From assembly GCA_026261815.1 (NCBI GenBank), contig JAMPIT010000895.1, positions 248,001 to 312,000 of the forward strand: a DNA stretch of 64,000 nucleotides. Reading direction: 5' to 3'. The position numbers were made by a program, and so were the translations under genes. The DNA is from Monarcha castaneiventris obscurior (taxonomy: Eukaryota > Chordata > Aves > Passeriformes > Monarchidae). The notes beneath the pieces are model-generated. The model did no database searches. It had not been told where the DNA came from and was given only the letters and a program-made list of their open reading frames with translations. Shown piece after piece: positions 48,501 through 62,720 of this stretch. Each line of letters starts with the position of its first letter. Position 1 is the first letter of the stretch.

Positions 48501-49129
48501 AAACAGGTGTAGGTAATCTGTTTTAAGGTATTTTTGTTTCATGCAATGCTGTGTCCTGATGCACTGAATGCCAGCTGCCCCGGGATGCTCTGAACTGAGA
48601 AACTCCTTATCCACATGTGGAGGACTAGCAAGGCTTGTTATTCTTGTGCAGCATTTGCCACTGTACATTCTAATGAGCTCAGTTTCAAAAAATGTACCTG
48701 ATTAGACATATAAATTTGATTTTAAAAATCTTCATGTCAGCATCCCTGTGTGGCACTGTAGAATGGTGATGGAAAGCTGCTCAGGGCAGTAAGGATTTGT
48801 GAGGCTGGTCTCTCCTCTTTCATAGCGATATTTGGCCTTTGTTAGTCAAAGTCTACTTGTTGCAAGTGTGATGTGGAGAAAAGATTGCCAGGTCTTAATA
48901 TTTTACATGTTATTATTATCAATCAAAGTAGTTTATATTTTCAAAACTAGCTGTAAGCTGTAGCACCTATCTTGTTCCTGTTTTCCCATATCTTTACGCC
49001 TAATCTGTTCACAAAGGAAAGCTCAGTTTGTTTTTCAAATGTGTGACAATAACTGCTGATCCTACTGTATCTTTTGAAGGTAATTTCTATCACTGTAACA
49101 AGCCAGAATCAAAATGACTAATCAGTTAT
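42571..49129. other. No gene recognised; mixed AT-rich and repeat-poor DNA
   Basis: I find no exon, RNA gene or transposon that I can name. The 12-base palindrome GTACTCGAGTAC at 42666 is within chance expectation. A minus-strand open frame of 154 codons at 45110-45574 lies in a moderately GC-rich block without recognisable domain. 44620-44770 is rich in ATTA cores and could be regulatory. Confidence 0.5.
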
Positions 49130-49345
49130 AAGCCAGTCCTCATTAACTTGCACTAAATTATTTTCATTTGGCAGATAAAATAGTCACTTCTCCACCCTTA
49201 ATTAGAATTTGGTCTAATAGGATTGACAAGTCGAGCTAGGGGGAAAATGCCCTTCTTAATTGCTTTTAAAATGGAGTAGTTTTTTTAACAGCAGATGAAT
49301 TTGCTATTTATGTTATAGGAAAATTCTGTCTCGTGAGCAAATGTA
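49130..49345. promoter_or_regulatory. Possible conserved regulatory element
   Basis: A repeat-free stretch with CTTAATTAG, CTTAATTGC, GGATTGACAAG and ATTTGCTAT-type cores. It looks like vertebrate enhancer DNA. No alignment supports this yet. Confidence 0.22.
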
Positions 49346-52300
49346 TTCTTTTTGGTTTTTAAAGCTTGCTGGGATTGCCCGTAGCAAAATAAGCTTAACT
49401 AGTGTTGTCTTTAAACAACTATGTTTATACAGGACTTCACTGTACTAAGACTGTAATCAGGGTTTTAAAATTGAAGGGTTTGAGGGAAGTAGCCTTTCAC
49501 TTTCTTCATTCACTTTTCAGTGTCATAATCAAATGAGATCACTTCAAGTGACTTTCAGTGAAGCAAAAAAGGCATATTCCTTAGCACCCGTTTTCCTGAC
49601 TTAGCAGTGTAATTTTTTCAACTTAACGGCTTCACGAACACACTAAATCTCTCTTTTGAAAGCCGTTCTCTGTACATATTTTCTCTCCTAACTTGGCCAA
49701 GCACTATCAAATTACTGTTTTCTTTCACATCCTTGAAAATCTTACTTCTAAAAACTTAGCCAAGTGGGGATGATTGGTGTGTATCCAGACAGCTCCAGTA
49801 ACATTCTTTCTGCTTCCTTTGGCCCATGAATGGCCCCAAAATTTCTCATCTTGACAGAAGCAACATGCTCCCTGCTACATGGAGTCAAAGGGCAGATATT
49901 ACAGAGTCTATAAGTATTTGGAAGGGTTTTCCGTCAGGATACCCTGATGAGCAGCTTGCCTAAGTTCTCTTTCACTGCAGCAAAACTTGCTGGAGCTGAT
50001 CCCCTACTTTCTGGGACACTGACTATGAGCTGCCTGCACTGACTTCAGTTAAGGCCACTAGTTAGGTCAATTTGTTACGTTAAGTTTCATTTCAATGCTG
50101 TACTCTCTTATACTATTTTTGTAGCATAAATCAATAAAGCAGTGATTGTTTCCCTGGAGATCCCACAAATAAGAAATATACCTATATCAAGGCTTCACAG
50201 TTTTTGCTCTTTTCCAGTTTCTTTTTTTTTTCTTTAACCACAGTATGAGTCTTCTCTTTTGGCCAACAGTGTATAAAGGCAGTACAAAACCCAAAATGAA
50301 TGCCCTCGCCACCCCTCTCCCCCTCCAAAATACTGGTCTTTTTTTTATAGGGACTTGTTTCCACCTTGAAGTCTTTCAGATATTTTTTCATTATATGAGA
50401 ATTCATAGTAGATAAGGAATTCTTGATAAGAATTGAAAGATTTAAGAAAGAGTTGGCTGCTTATGATGAGGTGGAGAACTCCTGTCTTCTCCCTAGAACA
50501 AGTTCAGTGAAATCAATGATAGTTTGTCTGTCTCTCTGTTACTCATCACTATACAGCAATCCTAATGTACCAAAGCTCTTTGATTCTTATTCAGGAGAAC
50601 ATATGCAGTCCACAACTTCACTCCATCCTTGGTGTCTTTGCTGACACTGCCAACAATGTTACTGAAAAAAGTAGTGTGATTTTAATGATGCAAACCCCTG
50701 CCCAGTAGGAACTTGACTGAAACTGCCAGCTTTTTTCAGATAGAGCATTGAGCAGCTGTCTGGTCATAGTAAAGTTTAGTCACTATCAACTGAGGTTGAA
50801 GTCAAACCTGTGACCTGCAGGTGAGGGGCTTTTTATCCATCACCTGTGCCTTTAACCATCTAGTAATTTAAATATCTTCAGAAGGGGCCTGTTTTTATAA
50901 TTTGGTTGAAAAGAGAGAAGGGGAAAGGATGATACACAAAAACTTGTAATTTTTTTTCCCTATTGATAATTACGTACGTTTGGTACTGATTTTGTGTTTC
51001 ATGTGAAATTTGAGGAAATCCAGATGACATCAATTAGGTCTGTGGGCCAGGCAAGTCCTCAGAGTTACATCACAGTGGTACTCGGAGGCGATGCAGTATT
51101 ATGCCATTGGATGCATCCTTTTCAGCTCACATATTTGAATGTCTCTCTCTGTTTAAAAAGAAGAGTATATTGACATAGTGTCTTTGTTTTGTACAGATCC
51201 TGAATCTGCAGTTTTGTAGCAGCTTTCCAGTCCCTATAGTGCATTTAACTTAGATTTGACAGGAGCCACAGAATGGTTTTGTAATGGATATTATCTGTGC
51301 TCCTGGTCCCTGGAATGCCTTTTAGATGGGCTAATATCAGCAAAATTTTAGTGGGTAGTCAGGGAATTATATAGAAAACATGTAATTGGACTTCATGAGA
51401 AATTGTTGACTAATACCCTTCTGATGGTACCTTGGAATCATCTATGGCTGAGTAATCTCTGTAAAGTGATTTGCATCACAGCCGAGTTAGCGTCAAGGGT
51501 ATACTTTGGACAGAAGGCACACTTTAGAAATTAGGATCTCCATTTTTTTTTTTCCATGTGAAAATACATTACATATGCTCCCTGTTTTTCTCAGGGACTA
51601 TCACAGAGCCCTAAAACATTTACAGCTTTGCTTATGCTAGAAGGAGGGTATGAGAGGAGAGAAAATATGGCAGTGGGGGCTGATGGCAGCATGAAGCTGC
51701 AGCTTTCCATGTGCTTTCAGTGCCTTGTTTATTGCTTTGTGCAGCACAGCCTAGATGAGGCTTATCAAGCGCCAACTCTAATTGAAGCTGTCCTATAAAA
51801 GTGCTGCTATGAGCAGATGTGGCTGTACCAGGAATATTTTTTTTAATGCACTTACAAATATTTTAGGACCTAAAGTATTTCTAGACAGAAGCAAGGTAGT
51901 TGTCACAGACTGAACATTTAAGCTTCATCGCAGGCACATATCTCAGTTTTCTCACTCCATAACTAGTCCTCAGTTCCTCCTGGGAATCTGGTCAGTACTT
52001 GCCCCCATTAATGCTGTGTGCTTTAAAGGTTTTTATTTGTTCTTTTCCATCTTGACAGAAACTACACCCTTTGGGGTAGAATTTTAATGGAGATTGGAAG
52101 AAAAGAACCTCTTATTTGTTAAGGATATCGGGGAATATCTGGGCACATTTTTAATTTATATTTTCACAATGGGGCCTGCTTTCGACTTTCCCAGGTGTAC
52201 TTTTCCACGATCTGCCAAGGTAACTTGATGCCTATTGAAAATATCAGTAGATTTCATAACTCTTTTCCTATCCACCTATCACAACTCTGAGATGTTGCTC

Positions 52301-53634
52301 GTCAACACTCAGCATGGGAAGAAATACAGCAAAACTTATTGTGGACGGAGACAGAGTGGAAAAGGGTGGTAACTGTGTGTCGTGAAGAGTAGTTACCAGC
52401 CTGGGCAGCAAAGCCCAAGCACGTGAGCCTTTCTGGCTGCAGCTGTATGGTAGTTTGCTGCAACCAGCCAGAGCCTTTCATGCTCTTCTTCAGTAATTCT
52501 CTCTCCTGTCATTGTCTTTCTGGAAAACCAACCAGTGAATTAAAATGTGGGTGAGTCAGTTGGAGTGAAATAACCTGTTATTGCATGTAATTTTGGATTT
52601 GTGAAAAAGCTTTCTTTGGGAGTCAGAAGATCAAAAGAGAGGCATTTTCTGGAATGATCAGAAAGGTTGAGCAAATATGACAGCACTTGGTGTCAGCAGG
52701 TAGCTGAGTTTTATTTTAAAGTGTTCAGACTATGTCCTGCTAGTAGAGAAGGGGCTTTAAAAAAACCCCAAGCAAAGAGTCTGGGCTTGAAAGTGAAGAA
52801 ATTATTTAACTTTTAGCTGTGCAAGGCAATAGCTGATTTGTGAGCATGATTCCTCCTAGGCTTTCAGTTGTGTGTCCTGATGCACAGCTTATGTCGCCAG
52901 TGGATTCAGCACTGTCAGACTTAATATTTTATCTTAAGAGAATAGACATTATCTTAGGCAACAGTGTGATGTCCCATCATGGGCAGAGTGCTCTTTTGGA
53001 GTACTAAAGACTGGCAGCAATAGTGGTGTTGGAGCTGCCAACTGGAGGCACAGGCTGGGGAGGCTTTGAGGAGATGCTGGATAAAACCGGGGAGGATAAG
53101 GTAGGAAGCAAGGAGCTCTTTTGTAGCTGAATTCTGAGCAAAGACTTCTTTGTCATAAGGCTGTCAAACAGCCTCGTTGCCACGGCAACACTGGCTGGAT
53201 AACCCATTTGGGAAAATACTTGTAGGACCTAACACTCTATCATCTGTCATTCAATAATTTCATGTTCATAATAACTAGGAAATCAATGGCCATCCTCCGA
53301 GACAGTTTGCTGAAAGGGTAAGTGCTCTGCAGCCAGCACACAGCCCAGGCTGCTCCCAGCTCACTGGGAGGCTCGTGCTGGCCGTGGAGTGTGGGGCTCA
53401 CGTGGACCTGCTCAGAGATTGAGGTTTGTGATCTAATTAGACTGTGCTGTTGACACCCATAAGAGAGAGAAGAAAATGGCAGATAAATCAGTTCAAGTAG
53501 TGCGAGGAAACAAAGGTTGAGGTAGAATTATTTTTTTCATCTTTTATAATACCAAGGAAAACTATGTGCTCAAGTTATCACATGGCCAGCATGAACAAAT
53601 TCTGTAACTTAAAGGCATTTTTTTCTTATCTTGA
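49346..53634. other. No gene recognised
   Basis: No coding exon, RNA gene or clear transposon. 51720-51860 is motif-rich (AACTCTAATTGAAG, a TATAAAAG at 51795) and possibly regulatory. The remainder is ordinary AT-rich sequence. Confidence 0.5.
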
Positions 53635-53815
53635 CTTTCTAATTAAACTGCTTATCATCATAAAGGCTGTGTTACCTGTATGCTACGTACTGAATATAAA
53701 GCAATCACAGAACAGTAATTAAAATTCTTAAACATGCACCCATTGACTTTACATACAATTAGTTTGCTGCAGTGTGCCAGTCATTAATAACACGAGTTTT
53801 CAGAACTGAGACCTT
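53635..53815. promoter_or_regulatory. Possible conserved regulatory element
   Basis: AT-rich but non-repetitive, with CTAATTAAAC, CAGTAATTAAAA, ACAATTAG and CATTAATAAC, a high density of homeodomain-type TAATTA/ATTA cores. Inference only. Confidence 0.22.
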
Positions 53816-56800
53816 GGTTGGCTTTGCAGGGAAAGATGTGTTTAGTAATTATTTTGGCAGTGTTTATCTGTTTTGAAAAAATGTGCTAATATATATCTCT
53901 GGAAAGTAATTCTGTAAATAAAAAAACATCTTAAATTGAAGCTTAGGGAGAGAGGGTAAGTCCTTGCTGATAGGAGTATTACAGACACGAATAAAAGGTA
54001 ATTCTTATCACTCTATTAACAGTATTTGAATGATGCTTATTCTCATAATTCACAACAGGAGTTTCCTTTTCCTTTTGAAAATTCTTTTGGAACACAAAGA
54101 TAAGGTGGCTCTTTTCCAGCTGACTGTTTCAGCACGTCCTTGGTCCAATTAGCACAGCATAGGGCAGATGCATGCAGGGCCACAGGCTGAAGCTTTAGGT
54201 AGTTTGTGCTGGGGAATGTGGTGAATAATCAGGTCAATTTTTATGGGTTTCTGAGAAAAGCACATGCCTTTTGAAGGGAGATTTGTGGTTCATTTTGCAA
54301 ATGTAGTACTCAGTAATTATATGAAGTGATACCTTAGATATTAGCATGGGAAATGAGAAGGCACACTGTCCTTGTTTTGCACCCAGAGGTCAAAATGTGA
54401 GTATTCAGACTGGTGACTTCAAACTCTTCATTATTTGATGCCCTACTATGGTTTCTTGAGGTAAGGACTTGCTCTCAGCTTTTGAAAACTTGTTTGATTG
54501 CAGCACATTCAGTTACAGGCTCAGTGTGTGTTCTCTGAGAAAACAATTTCGGTTTTTCAAGTCAACAGAAATACTTGCAGATCCTAATTCCTGGCTCTTT
54601 TTCTAGTTAAGTCTCTAAAATCATCGACTTGCTATTAAAGTTTAGATTGGCTTGGATTCCAGTAATATGTCAGGTTGGAAAAAGATTTCCTGGAATCTAT
54701 CTGTTTGGGAGAAGAGGCCTGTTTCTTTCATGTTCTCCAACACACTGGATTCAGAGAAGAAGACAGAGGTTCAGGAGGTTGCTGGTCACTACCTATCTCT
54801 TGAGAAACCCAGAACTCAGTTTTGGGAGAGGAGGAGTCAAGATTTCATTGTGAGGGACCTGATGAAGAAGAAATCCCTGAAGGAAATAGATGTATGGAGA
54901 TACATGAATGAGATCTCACAAGAAGTTTGGCATAGAAAAAAAAGAGAATATTTGTCCCCAACTTAAAGAGCTTCATAAAGAGCAGAAGGGACATGCAAGG
55001 GGAAGACTATTACATTCTTCTTTTTAAAAAAAATCTAAGTAAAGATCAGTTAAAAAAAAGAAGTTAAGAAAGTTAAGGGACAATGATAGGAGAGAGTGAT
55101 AGATGAGCTTTTAATGTCTGAATCTCTGGGGATGAAGGTGAGCACCTTGAATAGGAAGTGATTAAAAATATGTTATCTCAGCAAAACTGCTCAAAATTGA
55201 AATATTCAATCAACAGCAGGCAGGATTGACAATAGCCAAGTGGCAATGTGGCTCAACCTTTCTTTGACTTCATATGGAAAAACAATCTGGTCTATATGGA
55301 GAAGGCACTAAAGGAGTCAGCAACAGACCCACCATTGAATAGAACTGAGAAACTGTCCTTGAGAAAAGTACATCCAGATAACAAGCTAAGAAAGAATAAG
55401 AGCAGATGGTTGGAGAGGAAACAAGTACGTGCTTGAAGTGGTACAAGTAACTTTTCATACCAGGTTCACACAGGAATCCATCTAGCTGTCATTTTTTTTG
55501 TAGAAAAAATAATCTTCTCTCCTATGTGACAAAATGACAAAACCTTATATCTTCGTGAGCGTGTCTGCTCGGTACCTCCAGTGTGGGCACTGCCAAAGCC
55601 ATGCCCCCACAGCCTCAGCAATTACCTCCCTTCAGACCTGGGCATTTGACAAGGGAAAGGCTGGTTTGTGTGGACAAATGAACCTGTTCTGCTGTGTCAC
55701 TAGCTGGCAACTTTTATTCAGATTATTAAAGAAATGTAGGGAAACATTAAGAACATTCGTATCTTTGCCTTTCTGAAAGGAATTGGCAGCTTCCATGACT
55801 TCCTATGGGGATTCTCATACTTACATTGTTTAGACTTGAAGGAGAATGTTAGAGATACAGATGCATATAACATTTATTGGTTAGGTCTTGTGCTTTCCCC
55901 CAGCATTTGTCAGTAACTGCTATTTTCTGTCACCCTCTGGAAGATGGAAAGGAAAAGAATTTCAAGAGCGCCGAGGGAACACGAACAGTGACTGCCTCTT
56001 CCATACTTAATGTGAGTGGATAAATACATGACATTAGTTTCCAGTGCTGGCACTCACTTCAGCTGTGCAAGTCCTCCTTCCCACTCCTCCTTCCCGTCCT
56101 CTCCTAATAGAAGAGGAAAGCCAGGAGGAAGTAGTAACATGACATTCTCTGTGTGTTGCAAAGGATAAATATTACCTCCCCTGGTGCTGCTTTGATGAAT
56201 CTGTGTTTAGTCAGAGGTTAGATCAGTAAAGCTTGCCCTGGAGAGTGTGAAATAGCATTGATCAGACTGACTTCTGAAGCAGAGTGAAAGACAAAAAGAA
56301 TCAATTAAACCTGTGGCCCAGGCACCCTGGTTTGTTTTGCTGAGCGCAGAGAAAGCAGGTGTGTAGCTGTTGTGGGGAGCAGCCCCTGGGGCACGTGTTG
56401 CTGTGCCGAAGGCTTCAGTGGGGTCTCCCATCTGCCAGCCAGAGGAGGACTCCTCTCCTCTCCTCCACAGCCTCCTGCCAGCCAGAGGGGTTATTTTAGA
56501 GTTCAGCTCTTGAGAGGATGCAGAGGAGGGATAATGCTGGGGAAGTTTTGAAGCCAAGGGTAAAGGGAAATAAAGTAGAGAAAGCTGGGAAGGAGCAGGA
56601 TGTGATGGACAAAAGCAATGCACATCAGCAGGGACCTTTTTTGGATGAATTGGGAGATAAATGCAGAGTTGTGGCAAGGCACAGAATTTATGTGGGGTGT
56701 AGGAAAAAGGAAACACAGAGCAGAATATGCAAAATTAAAATCTCACCATACAGTAAAGGAGGGAAAGGAAAAAATGTGATAAAACTTCATAGGTTTGTGT

Positions 56801-59800
56801 TGCTGGCTGGAAGCTGATATAAATTTTATATGTGTTCATTGCAGCTTATTGTAAGAGCTCCCCTCAAAGAGTTTTTTGTTCAAAATCAGCTTTCATATCA
56901 TACTGGTTTTGTTTCTTTGCAATGTATGTAAATATCTAAAAGTGGTTTTGTTATCCCAAACAGTTCATTAGATACCATCCTCTGATGTGTGTACCATCAC
57001 CTGCCTGGTGCTGGGCAGCTCCCTCATGATGGGGTTTCTTGGTACTTTCTATACTGCTACTGAACTTTGAATATTATTTGCCATATTTCAGTGTTATACA
57101 TTGCTAGATTTCTTCATTATTCACACACTGTAAAATGGTGATAGCTTTACCTGATTTTGTGAGGTACTTTGATACCTCTGTATGAAAAATTGTGTGAAAC
57201 CTGACTTCTTTTGTTGTGTAAGCAGTTTACTTCCAGGGGTTTTTTGGTACAAGTTAAATTTAATTATTTTGAAATCATCTGTTTTACTTACGTGGAATTG
57301 TTTGCACTTCTGCTTGTACCTGAAGGAATAAAAAGTATTTTCAGACAGAAAATAGACCTTTACATAAATTGGTGTCATCTTCACCAACAGTACAGAGAGG
57401 GTTTAGACAAACCAGGTGAGAATGGCAGTTTTTCAAGATCTTTGCTGCTCATCCTTAATTTATGACGTAACTTGCCATTAGGATAGCACATGTTCAGAAA
57501 AGCACCTCAATGATTGATTTTTGTCAGTTGAATTGTAACCTTTTGCAAAATGCTTATATAATGAACTACAGGAGGCAGTAAAAAGATGACACAAGTGCCT
57601 TCTGCAGTCCTTCCTAGACATACAGAAACTTGAGCACTTCCCATGGTGATTTTGATGTGGTCATAGCTGGGTCTGCTGGTGATCAGTATATGTATGCCAT
57701 AACTTAAAAGCAAAAAGACACTCTGTAATCACAGAGCTTAACAGCTAAACAAGAGTTTTTGGTTATCTGACACATCCTCTGAGGTCAGTGGGAACACAGC
57801 TTTGTCTATGAGTTTTGTTAAGAAAGCTGGGAGAAGCTAATCTGATTTGAATTTCTGGTGGGTTTCTGGGAGGAGCAATTAGTGAAGCTGTCAGCTGGCT
57901 ACTGCATAAGACTCACATTGTTTTTTGCAGCAAGGGTGAGCCTCTCCTGATGTAGGCTCTGAGCACCTTGTGTCAGGGATGCACTCTCTCCAGTGTTTTG
58001 GTCTCTATGCAGGAGAGCTCTTGGTGCATTGATATGTCTTGCTAACAGAAATAGCTGTAATGGATACTTCACTAAATCTCACTGGGATTTGCTCCATTTC
58101 TTTAAATGTATCACTAATTTTCTGCCTTAGGAGTTCCAAACACAATTTTGAATGAGAAGTATGCTGAAATCATGTTAATTTGGGGTTTTTTTCCTACAAT
58201 TTTAATTTCAACCAAAAGTGGGAATGTTTCTGAAAAAAACCTCTGTTCTTACATGACAACCCATTTCTGAGGAATGTATAACACCCAAAATTTTGGGTAG
58301 CTAAAATACATGCATTTCAGTTCAGACTTCTAGCTTGAGGCAGGGCTCTTGTTATCCCTGAGCTGACGATGTTGTTGCTCACAGCATGAGTTTCCTAATT
58401 TATTTGACCATCACTATCAGGTCCCTGAAGCATTACAATAAATCCCTGACACATCTGCTGAAGGGGCAAAGAACAACCTTAGGGCTTCTGGCTAGCCACT
58501 CCAGTGACAGGGTGAGGACACTCTCAAAGGCAGTAACTTTTGAAGGAAACCACAATGGGACAGAGAAATATGTTATGTTATATGCAGATAGTGTTTAACT
58601 ACAGAAAATTTTTTGTCTTTTGCTAGAAGTCATTGACTCAGAAAACTTGTGATTCAGGTGCTGGGGAAGGAAAGACATTGCTTGCCATAGCAACCTCAGC
58701 GTCCCCTTACAGTATGTCTGTCAGTTGTGCTGGGGCTAATTTATCATGTAAAGTGTATGCTATGTATGTCACATTTTGCTGTCTGTTCATTTGTTTTGAT
58801 AATCAAGATCTTGACAGATTTGTCCCACATGGTAGGATTTATAGTAAGGATTTTCTTATCGCTGAATTAAGTTGATACACATAATCCTAGTGTCCTGCAC
58901 AAGAACTGAATAGAAATGAAACATATTCATACTAGATGCAAAGGTCTTGCAGAAAAAACTCTCACCCTTTCCCAATCAGTTATTCTCCTTGATTTTTTTC
59001 CCTTTTATTTTTCTTTCTTTCCTGTGATTTGTTTCACATCTTTGCAGGAGGAATCATAGAGAAGAGAATAGACATTGACTTTGAGAAGGTTAAATATTTC
59101 CTCTTCTATTAAAAGACCTTTCTTTTTCATAAGATGCAAATTTAATTCTGTAAAAAGCACAAGTGAGTTTTGGAAATGCACTGCTTTTGCCTCCAGTGTG
59201 AACTCTCACATACATGCTGCCTGTAGTTTGAAGTTTGATAAGCAAATTCCTTTTTCAGAGATGTTACTTCCTCCCTGGTAGTAAATGAAAGCATCTTATT
59301 CTTATCTCTGAAAACAACGAGTTGAAAATGTGGGGTCTGACTTCTTATGGGCAAATACAAATGTGAACAGATTTAGCCACAGGAGTTGCCTACCTGGCCT
59401 AAGGCACCTTGTTTTTCTTTTGAAATTAAATGGTTCAGTAGAACAGAAATTGGCTCTGGAGTATATGAGATTACATTTCTCCATTTTTATATTGCAGCAG
59501 GCTGCTTTAGTCTGGGCAGGCAAGTTGATGGGTAGGTGTGGGGACACAGGGAAGGGATGTGTCTGCCTGTGAGCATCTTTAAACTCTTACAAATATAAGT
59601 ACAAGACCTGCCTTACTGAAGGAGCTGAGAAAGATTGTACAAGTGGTCTTGAACATTTTGAGATAGATAACACCAAACAGTGTCTCCTAAAATATCTATC
59701 TTGCAAAGATATAATTCTATTTCACTATTTTTAAGAAATAGCACTGTTTGCTTTTGATCATGTATAAGGGTGCACTTACTGCACTGTTGGACAAAGCATG

Positions 59801-59835
59801 GTGGCCGTTTCCTAGCAAGGAAAGTTTAGATAAAC
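53816..59835. other. No gene recognised; two coding-like but unassigned blocks
   Basis: 54667-54966 (plus) and 55248-55436 (plus) give charged open frames that look mildly protein-like but have no known domain. 56207-56716 (minus) has a 169-codon open frame, rich in proline and serine, probably chance. A direct repeat CTGCCAGCCAGAGG occurs at 56432 and 56475. The rest is AT-rich without features. Confidence 0.45.
56432..56488. repeat. 14-base direct repeat 43 bases apart
   Basis: CTGCCAGCCAGAGG at 56432-56445 and 56475-56488, separated by a CTCCTCTCCTCTCC-type pyrimidine stretch. A local duplication or degraded minisatellite. Confidence 0.6.
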
Positions 59836-59881
59836 CACAGAATCACAGACTGCTTTGGGTTGGAAGGGACCCTTAAAGATA
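59836..59881 (-). mobile_element. CR1 LINE extreme 3'-end fragment
   Basis: CACAGAATCACAGAC followed by 'ttgggttggaagggaccc' and 'ttaaagat' is the reverse complement of the CR1 3' terminus. Only about 46 bases were inserted or survive. Confidence 0.9.
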
Positions 59882-60365
59882 CTGCTTTTCCCAGCACTAG
59901 TATTGGAGAGAACATTAGTGGAGGATTACAAAGCAAAGATCCTTGGAACAGGAGATTTTTGTTTCGTTTCTCACCACATTTCTCTGGTCTAGACTCTGCT
60001 TTATCTTTATTTATGATATTGACAACCAAAACACATTAGGTTGCTTGGGCATGTATTTTGAGAAGAGCATATTTTGAAATCCAAAATTCACAACATCAGG
60101 GAGAGCATGTTCTCACTGTGTGAAAGTTTAATTGGGAAGGATTTTCATCCCAGATGAATTGCACTGGTGTTGCTACTATTTCATCTATTGATATTTATCA
60201 GTGAAGAGGGGTGCTAAGCTGCTCTTCTTCAGAACACAGTGATGGTTTTTATCTGCTTCAGTCTTGGTAAAATAAATGAGACCATTGCCTCTACAGTTCC
60301 GGCTTCCCACCTGAAGGTTTCTTTTAAATGATCTTGATGTTTGTATTGTTTCATTCATATTGTGT

Positions 60366-60400
60366 AGCATAAAAGCATTTAGCATGTTTTTATGCTAAAT
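60366..60400. repeat. Overlapping inverted repeats (hairpin-forming)
   Basis: AGCATAAAA (60366-60374) pairs with TTTTATGCT (60388-60396), and ATTTAGCAT (60377-60385) pairs with ATGCTAAAT (60392-60400). Both 9-base stems are perfect and share bases, so two alternative hairpins are possible. ATGCTAAAT is near the POU octamer but has an extra T. Confidence 0.5.
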
Positions 60401-62701
60401 ACAAGTTAAGTGCTTGACTGTAATTTGCACCATTCTTTAACTGTAATGTGATTGAATTATTTTCCTATGCTGTACATTATCCTTTGGCAATTTTAGGAAG
60501 TTATGTTAAAAAAGAGTTTTTAATGCCTCTGTCCAGAGGGCTGACAATCCAGGAGTTCTGGCAAGCTGCAGTAAGGCTGAAGCAGAGTGCAGGGATGGCA
60601 GCAGCAGAACAGAGGCTGGGTGGCAGTGGTGTCCCTGTGGCCAGGCAGCGAGGGCTGGGTGGGCACCCGCCCCTGCAAACCACTGATGTGTGACAAATCT
60701 CCCTTCTGAAGCTGACAAGATCTTCATTTTGGCTTTTTATTCCAGGAAAAAAGAGAGGGGTTCAGACTAGGGATCTGAAATTTTGTTCAGAGATAAAGCA
60801 GGATTTGCTATGCTAATTTCTTTTCCACAGAACATCAAAATAGAAGGAAAAGAGGTGTCATTAATCGGATTGCATTTGTCTCCATCCATGTAGCTCTGCA
60901 GGATTTTTTTAACTTTTCCTACATTTTTCTTCCTAACTCCTTATACCTGAGTTCAGACCTGAAATTTCTGTTTCTTGATAGGTGAGAGTTGCAGGAACCT
61001 TGGCTTTGCCAGGACACACTGGGAAAGCTGAGCTCTGGTGTGCTGTGAGGGCTCAGGGCACCCTGACACGGGTGGGGTGGCTGGCACAGGGCCGGGACCA
61101 AGCTGTGCCCAGGCAGCCTGCTGGGTCAGCATCCAGCAGAAAGACCCCTGCACCTCCCTGACAGCTGCCACAGTAACCAAACACCAGCAATTTTCAGGCA
61201 AAGACACATCTAATGACATTAATTTTCTTCTAGAGCAGACGGTAAGGTAACTAAAGCCAGGTTGATTGGGCTTTACTGGGACATTTACCTAATGATCTTC
61301 TAGAAGGCAGGTGCACTGGCAGTGATTTTAAGCTTTAGAAAGCCCAAAGAGTGTACAAAGTAAACCTTTGATGCTGTGGGGATTTTAAAGGAGAGGAAGC
61401 TGCATTCGTTTGAGATCATTACAAAGCATTTGCTGACGACAACAGAATTAGTGGTGCTTTTATGGTGGTCAGATAGTGACTGTCAACAAACAGAGCTGAT
61501 TTCACGTTGTTATTTTAAATCAAACTAGCCAGTCTAAACCAAACTCAGGTAGTCTGACCAGCTGACAGACTTGGGAGTAATGTGGGCAGTTCCTCCTGCA
61601 GCATTGTGTGGTGCACTCCTGCATCCATCATTCCATCAGGTGTGTGTTGGGAGCCAGGTTTGAGATTCAATCAATCACATTCACTGCCTCATGCTGTCTT
61701 TAGGGTGATGAAGTCATGATTAGTTACACATAAGTATCCAACTCCCCTCTGCCTAACCACTTCTTTAAAGACACAGGTCATACCTGTGTTACAAAATTAT
61801 TTTTTACTAGAGTAATGTTAACTTCTGACAGTTATATTACAACATTTATACTTTGGCAGAGGTAAAAAGCGGCTGCTTTTATAGCCTGATTCAGTACAGT
61901 TCTCTATTCAAGGCTGTGAAAACTTCCCTAATCCTGGTATGTTTTTGAAGGGCACAGTAAGCCATTTATATGGAGCAAGACAGAATTATCTATTTTATTG
62001 CGGTATCCCTCAACAGTTTTTCCAGATTGTCACTTGGTGTGAGCTTTGAAAGTGAATGGTGGCGTGTCCATATTGGTAAATGTGTCTCTGTACTGGTAGT
62101 GCCATACTCATGACAAACTGTTCTTCTCAGCATCTTCACTTTTGAAATATTTGGGTGTACCAAAACTACTCTTGTAGATTTAACCAACTAATGGTACTTA
62201 CACTCAAAAGGAGTCTTAGCAAGGGGCTTTCTCATTAGTAATTTCTCATTTTGTTCTTCTATACTGATTAGCAGTATAAAACTTAAAACTTTTAACTGAG
62301 AAACCACACAAGACAAATTACATTTGAGTGCTGGAGACTGCAAGGGTGGCCTCAGCCAAACTTGGACCGGTGTAACAGCCCTCCATAATACGTTCTTTGA
62401 AAAGCTCTGTAAAGTCTTAAAAAGCTTATTGAATTGATGCACTTGCAAGACTGGTGTTACTTATTTTATAAGAATGTGAAAAGGAAGAGCTTTTCTAATG
62501 ATGCAGGTATCAGAGGAAAGAACAGAGCCAAGGAGTTCCTCACCACTACTCTTGTCCTCTGAACCAGTTCCTGCTGCTTCAGCACTTGAATTAGTTTTGT
62601 ACTGAGAGTTCAGTTTCTCATTGAGGCTTTTCATTGATATTTGCCATTGTTTGATCTGGGCCTGAACTCAGCATATCTCAGTTCCAAATGGTCTTTATTT
62701 C

Positions 62702-62720
62702 TTTTTTTTTTTTTTTTTTT
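62702..62720. repeat. Run of 19 T
   Basis: A homopolymer that is followed by GGTAACAG. It could be a poly-A tail of a minus-strand retrocopy, but I recognise nothing on its right that would be the body. Confidence 0.8.

Noticed and set aside
56207..56716. 169-codon minus-strand open frame
   Set aside because: Low-complexity proline/serine-rich composition, no known domain, and the underlying DNA contains a local direct repeat.
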